From Serendipita indica DSM 11827 (taxonomy: Eukaryota > Basidiomycota > Agaricomycetes > Sebacinales > Serendipitaceae), in NCBI GenBank assembly GCA_910890315.1, contig CAJVGD010000010.1:806001-870000 (forward strand): a stretch of 64,000 nucleotides of DNA, in the 5' to 3' direction. The notes under the pieces are model-generated. The model was not told the origin of the DNA, made no database searches, and saw only the letters and a program-made list of their open reading frames with translations. This document shows positions 58,509 to 64,000 of this stretch, in pieces (within the stretch, counting starts at the first letter, position 1; each line of letters begins with the position of its first letter). The position numbers were made by a program, and so were the translations under genes.

Positions 58509-59419
58509 TCACTTGCTGAACAGCCCCCGGAAGAAACCTCTAAAGCCCTTGCTCTTTTCCTCGACCTTTCCGACAGCAGTTCCTCTGTAGTCTCCCTTAC
58601 TATCCCGCATCTGCCGTCCGACCAAGAGACGGCAAGGGTCTCTATCCAAAACTTCCTGCACGGTCTGCCTCGCAGCTCGAGTGATCTCCCTAGTCGTTTG
58701 CTTCTTGGTATTCTCCATCCTTAGGAGTTTACATTCTCCTAGAGCAGCCTTGATGCTACAAAAGTCTGTTTTGAATTCGCGTTCACGTTCAATCTGTCTC
58801 GCTGTTGCTGGGACGTCCCACATCGTCGTAAGAACGAAAATGTGTGACGCCGCGTCTATGCCACATATTGTGGAGAGCGAGTCTAACGTATTGATTTGTG
58901 CGTTAGACATTCTGTTGTCGGTGATCCGGCGAAGGTAGATGACGCCTGCGACAGGCGGGTTCTTCTGGTCACTGCAGAGTTCTATGTCAGACGAAGTTCA
59001 AATTCGAGGTACCAAATAACTACTGTAACCAGAGACCGAGCTTGCTCGAGTCGTTGTTTGAAGTATCGACTCCTGGGGCTTCAACTAGTACGAACGGCTT
59101 CAGATCTGGACCGGTAATCTTGAAGACTTCGATCCTGTTTGCTGAACCTTTCAGAGTGTGGTCCACCTTGGCAGCATCGCAACCAGCCACGGCATTGATA
59201 AAAGTGCTCTAGGGTTGGGGCGTGATTAGTACTGCAAAGAGGAGATAAACTCGAACAGGAGTAGAATGACTACCTTGCCTGTACCCGTCTCGCCGTATAG
59301 GCTATCCGAGCACAATCAGTAAGATTCTTCAGATTCACTTGAGGGATAACTTACATAATAATACGATCGCCTCGTTTCACTTCGTTCATTCGTTTGCAAT
59401 TGAAGGCCTTTGTGGTCAT
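58509..59419 (-). CDS. P-loop GTPase-like, cluster member 4, degenerate switch
   Basis: 245 aa, exons 59355-59419, 59274-59301, 59037-59208 and 58509-58981. The P-loop GETGTGKST (25-33) is intact and split by an intron between K and S. The G3 position reads EAPGVD (74-79) instead of DTPGFDD, so the Mg-coordinating Asp is a Glu. Then GVIYLRRITDNRMSNAQ and HIFVLTTMWDVPAT. The C-terminus is helical with a basic/Phe-rich end (SKGFRGFFRGLFSK). The start at 59419 was preferred to an in-frame ATG at 59389 because it restores the N-terminal strand length of its relatives. May be a nucleotide-binding but poorly hydrolysing paralog. Confidence 0.77.
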
Positions 59420-59718
59420 TATGGAGGGGAGGGGTCTGTCATGGTGCTACGGGCAATCAGTAGTCCAGATAATAAGATATGGATACGTATGGAGACTTGT
59501 TGGCATCGGTGACTGAGCCTTGCCGTTGTCGCATGGTTCCTTGTGCGGACCTGTGCTGCTGGCTAACTTATGCAATTGAGAGCCCGCACAGGGATTCGAT
59601 TGGCAGACAGCCCCGCCTCACAGCTGAATTGGAACGGACAGATAGTGCAAGGTTGAGCATATATTGGTACATGACACGGATTCTAAATACGTTAATCGCT
59701 TGGAACAGCCGGTGCTTG

Positions 59719-60752
59719 CTAATGAAGAGTTAGTTTCTCGGAAAAGTTGACAAGCTTGCGCCTTACCGACTTGCTGAACCGTCGCATAATAGCCACGGGA
59801 AGAGGCAGATTGAGTCGCCGCATACGCTCAGTCGCCTCTTGGATGTCCCCGTCGACTCTGTGCAGCTCCATCTCCCAAGTGTCTCGGACATGGCTTTCGT
59901 CTCGCTGGACAGAGGACGATGCTAGTAGGTGCTTAAGACGACGGTTGGCCTCCTTTTTGTCCCTTATCATTGTATCCAACTGCTTCTTCAACGTCGTTCC
60001 TGCCTGAGTTTCCTTGAGTGACCGACGCTTCTCGACCATCTCCGACGAGATGAGCACCTCTCTTCCTGGATCACTCCCCGTGCTAATGAAGATCGCAGAC
60101 CCATGTGTATCGTTGAAACGCTCAACTCTGCATCCCTTCTCGATCATCGACTTCCAAAAGTGGCTTTTGAGTTCGTCCTCTCGGTCACGCCCGACCTTTG
60201 GGTCGACATGTCTCCACATTGTTGTGACGAGGACGACTCTGGGCATCGCAATATTGCCGCAGAGACTGGCGAACAATTCGAGGTTGCGTAGTGGCGCGCC
60301 CGACATTCGCTTGTCCGTAATTCGATGCAGGTAGAGGATTGACTCGAGCTGGAGCTGGAGGTGATGACTAGAGAGAATCGATAAGTTCTAATTGCAAACG
60401 CGTTGGTCGCACATACGCTTTCACAAGAAACTCCGCAATCATTGTCAAAATCTCGATGTCAGACTTGTTCGCGTCATCAAAGCCTGGTGTGTCAACGAAG
60501 ACGAGAGATAGAGGTGGTGAAATTGAACTGCTTCTCTGTTCTATCCGAGAGAACCTGAGGTCGGCCGTATCTGACTGCAGCGAATGGTTCACTCTCCCAC
60601 TGCGCTGGGTTGCGTAGTTGATAAACGTGGTTTTTCCGACTCCGGAAGGTCCCATGACTCTATATATGCCTGTCAATGTGTATATGTATAACAGGGACTA
60701 CTTACAGGACGATCCGGTCGTCTCTTGTGAACTTGAACTCGTTAGTAGCCAT
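59719..60752 (-). CDS. P-loop GTPase, cluster member 5
   Basis: 312 aa, exons 60706-60752, 60417-60659 and 59719-60367. G1 GPSGVGKTT (19-27) with no intron after it, G3 DTPGFDD (72-78), SDIEILTMIAEFLVKA, ILYLHRITDKRMSGAPL, VVLVTTMWRHVDPKV. The C-terminal half is very like member 1 (ELFASLCGNIAMPRVVLV; LKKQLDTMIRDKKEANRRLK), and ends LNLPLPVAIMRRFSKSVRR before KLVNFSEK. An alternative intron starting at the gtaagg in the last codons cannot be excluded. Members 1 and 5 look like the closest pair in the cluster. Confidence 0.82.
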
Positions 60753-61101
60753 CGGGAATGAAGTTTGCATAGATCAGAATACGATTTGAGAGCATATATC
60801 TTGCGAGAGCCAGTTCGCACGCGGTAGGGGTGCGTTTAGTCGATCATGGTGGCTAACCGGCAGTGCGGCGCTGCACAAATGCGTTTTGGGTGCCGGCTGT
60901 TCGTGGTGAGAGTGAGCTCCAAACTGATTCAGTAGATGAAACGGGCGAGTGTATGGGTTCTTTGGCATATGAGGTCCAAATGGCCACAAGGGGTCAGGGT
61001 CGAAACCCTTAAGGGTGTTATAAAAAGCTCGATATTAGCACAATATAGCGAATATTATTGATATTAATTAGATAACGACGCCAAGTTGGAGTATCAGTAG
61101 T
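60753..61101. other. Spacer between GTPases 5 and 6
   Basis: 349 bp with an AT-rich stretch near 61020-61080. No supported gene or repeat. Confidence 0.4.
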
Positions 61102-62178
61102 TCAGCTCTGACGGCTATTGGGCGACCGGTCAGGTGAAATATCGACGAACAGAAAAGCCCTCACCTTCTTTCTAACAAACAATCTTCTGACGACACGGGA
61201 AAGGGGGGCGTTGAGTTGTCTGAGCTTGTCCACCGTCTCTTCGATGCCTTGATCTATCCGCCGTTTCTCTGCTTGTAGAATCCTGTCCCTCACGGCAGGA
61301 ATCCTGCGCATATCCGCGCGTGTGCTGTTGCGTCTTGTGCGATGCCGATGGCGATCGGATTTATCCATTCTTCTTTTGTACTTCTTCTTGTCCCGAATCA
61401 GCGATTCCAGTTGCTGATTCAACGCAATTCCTGCAACTGTATCTCGGTGGGGCCGTCGAGTGAACCTTGGTGGTTCGGAGACGGGTCTCGTGCGTGGCAC
61501 CTCAGGGTTCTTCGGTTCTTCATGGGCACCCAGAACAATATCGCGGACAGACGAGATAGAGTCCCCGAAGCAAGCAAATGTAGCTCCTTGCTTTGCGATT
61601 TCTGCCCAATAGTCGCGCTTGAGCTCTGCTAATCGCGCGTCTTTGACGGGAATGGGGACCTTTCCACACATAGTGAGGACTACAATGACATTTTGCATCG
61701 CAATGCCACCGCAAATGCCCTGAAAGAGGCCAAGGTTCTTGAGAATGGAACCCGCCATTCGATTATCCGTGATGCGATGGAGATATAGCACCATGTCCAC
61801 CTTGAGTTTGCTGGCAAGAGCAACGGTATGATGAGCGTATGCAGATGACTATTTGAGCCAGGGACCTACTTTTCGTCCAAGGTCTCCGAAACTGCTGTAA
61901 GGATGGTGATAGGGGACATGAATGATTCATCAAAACCCGGTGTATCGATGAATACAACGGGTTCACCGTTGAGCGTCGTTCTTACGATTTCGACGCGCTC
62001 AGTGCCCGCACCGAGAGAATGAACGACACCACGACCACCGAGATTTGCACCATGGCTAATTAGCTGCGACTTTCCGACCCCACATGGGCCCAGAACGCTG
62101 GCAACGCCAAATATTCAGAACAGAAGAGATTGGATGGCAATCGACTTACAGGACGACCTTTTCGCTTGTAGTACTCAT
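61102..62178 (-). CDS. P-loop GTPase, cluster member 6
   Basis: 321 aa, exons 62150-62178, 61870-62097 and 61102-61810. Divergent P-loop GPCGVGKSQ (13-21), G3 DTPGFDE (61-67), LYLHRITDNRMAGSIL, and VIVVLTMCGKVPIP where relatives have VTTMWD. A basic Pro-rich insert (EVPRTRPVSEPPRFTRRPHR) precedes the coiled-coil region (LNQQLESLIRDKKKYKRRMD). The tail is basic and hydrophobic (LSRVVRRLFVRKKVRAFLF). Upstream DNA, in frame with the ATG, contains a Cys-rich stretch (LCLHCLRCASASCR) that could be a lost exon or an unrelated ORF. Function unknown. Confidence 0.8.
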
Positions 62179-63078
62179 AACTTGCAAAGAAATTGACGGA
62201 TCATCTTCATTGTGCTTTGGGCAGTATTTGTAGGTCGAATGGCGGCATGAGGCAGAGGCGCAGCGTAGGCAATGAAGACACAACGCCCCGGCAATGCTGG
62301 ATCCTTACGTCCTCAGATTACCGAGGGGTGTTATGCATGCTTCTTGCGGGCATCTCTCGATATATCGCGATGGGCATAGAGAGCAACAGAGGTTACCACG
62401 TCCTGTTATCTCAAAAGGAGAGGGTACTCCCGAGTATCTCGATGGTCTCCATAATTGTCCCATGAGAGAGAACGGACAAGGGAGTAAAGCAGGTGACAGT
62501 GCCACTTGACCACACATATTGATGTGTGCAACTCTGAGGGTTCAATTCTGCACGACTTTGTTATCTCGCCTCGCCTGGTGGAGTCGCACCTTGCGCCTGA
62601 CAACACCTGACCATGGCCACCCGCGCTACTGGCAGTTGCACCCGGCAGTCGCCACCATTACGCGAAGATTTAGTCAACTAGGTGGAATCACAAACTGCCC
62701 TGAATCTGATGGATGGATTTCCACTCTGCCGGTTTCAAGGAGAAGACGAGAGTTTGCCGTCTTTGGTTGCACGCTTCCCATCCCAAGACGGACTTTGTAC
62801 CTCGAGATCATACGGGCCGTACAATTAGACCTTATAGTCTTTATTATCTCGCCGCCGTCGCTTGCCGCCATGGTCGGATCACCTTGGTAGCCTGAGTGAT
62901 CTACGGCGAGCACACGCTAGCCCCTCTGTTATTTTTAGCCGGCCACGTTCATAAAGATGCGAGAGGACAGCTCTACCCTGTATTATCAATCCTTCTCGGG
63001 GCAGGTCTCTCCCATTTCTCCACTTTTCGCTCGACAGTCTTTCATTCTTTCAACTCTCTTCATTCGTTTACATTCACT
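62179..63078. other. Spacer between GTPase 6 and the secreted protein
   Basis: 900 bp. Besides the Cys-rich minus-strand stretch at about 62215-62400, no exon or repeat is supported. The last 150 bp should hold the promoter and leader of the secreted-protein gene. Confidence 0.4.
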
Positions 63079-63819
63079 ATGCGGTTCGGAACACTCGTTC
63101 TTTCTTGCATCACCCTTTTCACCACCGTCAATGCACACGGTTATATCAGAGACATTCGCGGTGCCAATGGCAAAACCGAAAATGGCTTTGGCGTAAAGGC
63201 CGCCAGCATCAAATCCAACAACCAGGGTCCGACCTCTGTCTTTCGTGGAAATGCAGCATGCGGCGTTGGTGTCGAAGCTGGCACAATCAATGTTGCCCAA
63301 TCCATCGAAGCCGCCATCAAGGCTGGACTTCCGACGGTGGATGGAAGTCGTTCAATCAGCTTGACCTATCAGCAAGTCAACGGCGGCGCAGACGGTGGAG
63401 GAGCTCTCACCGCTGCGCTTGATACGACGGGAACTGGCAACAACTTCAAGGCCATGACCGTGACCAAGAATTTTAAGTAAGCCGGTTCATCTCTGTATAC
63501 GTGACAGTCCAACTCAACGCCTGCTTTCAGGGACGGTGGTTCGAATAGTGCAAACCCAATCACCATCCAGCTACCGGCCGGCACAACCTGCACGGGTGGA
63601 TCCAACAAGTCGACCTGCCTCATCAAGGTCGTCAATCCAAACAAGTTTGGAAGCTGCTTTGCCGTCGCTTGTAAGTAATTCCGTTAGTTGTGGTAGAATG
63701 AGCATTGACAGTATGCAGCGCCGACGGCTAAAGGAAAACGAGCACGCGACTTGACGCAATTCCAACATTCTTTATCAGAGAAACACGCCTTTATTCGTCG
63801 CACCATGGCCGGGAAGTAG
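63079..63819 (+). CDS. Secreted gEgh16/Gas1-type protein
   Basis: Secreted protein of a fungal family first described as infection-stage proteins in plant pathogens. Exons 63079-63476, 63531-63670 and 63719-63819 give 212 aa. Signal peptide MRFGTLVLSCITLFTTVNA, then HGYIRDIRGANGKTENGFGV at the mature N-terminus (HGx start as in the family), a Cys-containing CGVGVEAGTINVAQSIEAAI region, QVNGGADGGGAL, and a beta-rich C-terminal part with NPITIQLPAGTTCTGG and KFGSCFAVA. If the last intron is not used, the protein ends at about 63678 (CK stop). The spliced form adds a basic tail. Biochemical activity of the family is not established. Confidence 0.82.
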
Positions 63820-64000
63820 AGACCAATAGCTCCTTGTACGCATCAAAATTTTATCGAATTCACGTGTTTTTCTGTATACATCAACTGTAGACTTGTATAC
63901 TCTTCTCACGGCACGGGTTTCTTCCTATTGTATGCCAAGGGGCGTTCGGAGTTTCACGACGAGCACAGCCGTCGACCACTAGCTTCTTTCTCTCCACCGT

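Noticed and set aside
53520-62178. Interpretation of the GTPase cluster as septins or Ras-like GTPases
   Set aside because: No septin-unique element or Ras effector loop is present, and the G4 NKxD is replaced by a TTMW-type strand. They are a separate TRAFAC-like family.
1-64000. CRISPR arrays, operons, riboswitches or bacterial-type signals
   Set aside because: Spliced eukaryotic gene structure throughout; no regular spaced repeats or bacterial ribosome sites.

Overview
This window is nuclear DNA of a filamentous basidiomycete. Nearly every gene is cut by many short introns (about 41 to 90 nt, GT-AG, with CTRAC/TTGAC-like branch sites). Genes are packed on both strands, often less than 200 bp apart. 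The gene content (GH131 glycanase, gEgh16-type secreted protein, expanded small GTPases, F-box protein, multi-intron P450) fits an Agaricomycete. A Rhizoctonia/Ceratobasidiaceae-like source is my guess and is not proven by the sequence. Exon borders were set by hand from splice signals, reading frame and family similarity; phases add up for all multi-exon models except where stated.

1 to 8.2 kb is housekeeping: a GH131 glycanase (5' truncated), SEN15 (tRNA splicing), an Aly/REF-like RRM protein, SEC17, a small membrane protein, ATP10, and a triose-phosphate-transporter-family carrier with one GC-AG intron. 8.2 to 11.8 kb is a gene-poor repeat island: copia retrotransposon fragments, a MITE-like hairpin, and a roughly 1 kb inverted repeat. 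11.8 to 26.5 kb holds a condensin CAP-G (Cnd3-type) gene, mitochondrial ribosomal protein S5, an RmlD/MAT2B-like reductase, an F-box protein, a second divergent CAP-G-like gene, and two unknown proteins.

26.5 to 40.8 kb carries ERV25, a cytochrome P450 whose I-helix codons appear to be spread over exons of 4, 1 and 1 nt, a 1276-aa protein with five winged-helix-like repeats mostly encoded one per exon, a variant histone H3, a GNAT acetyltransferase and SEC24. 40.8 to 45.8 kb is a tandem trio of hemerythrin-like (HHE) genes, the first frameshifted. 46.2 to 52.4 kb has a small membrane protein, a single-pass cell-surface protein with Ser/Pro-rich tail, a KEN-box protein and an unknown 635-aa protein.

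53.5 to 62.2 kb is the most striking region: six paralogous P-loop GTPase genes with diverging G motifs and basic C-terminal tails. One of them continues into a helical domain that resembles fungal HeLo/MLKL-N-terminal-like bundles. This looks like a fast-evolving, possibly self-defence or cell-death, GTPase cluster; that role is inference. The window ends with a secreted gEgh16-type protein.
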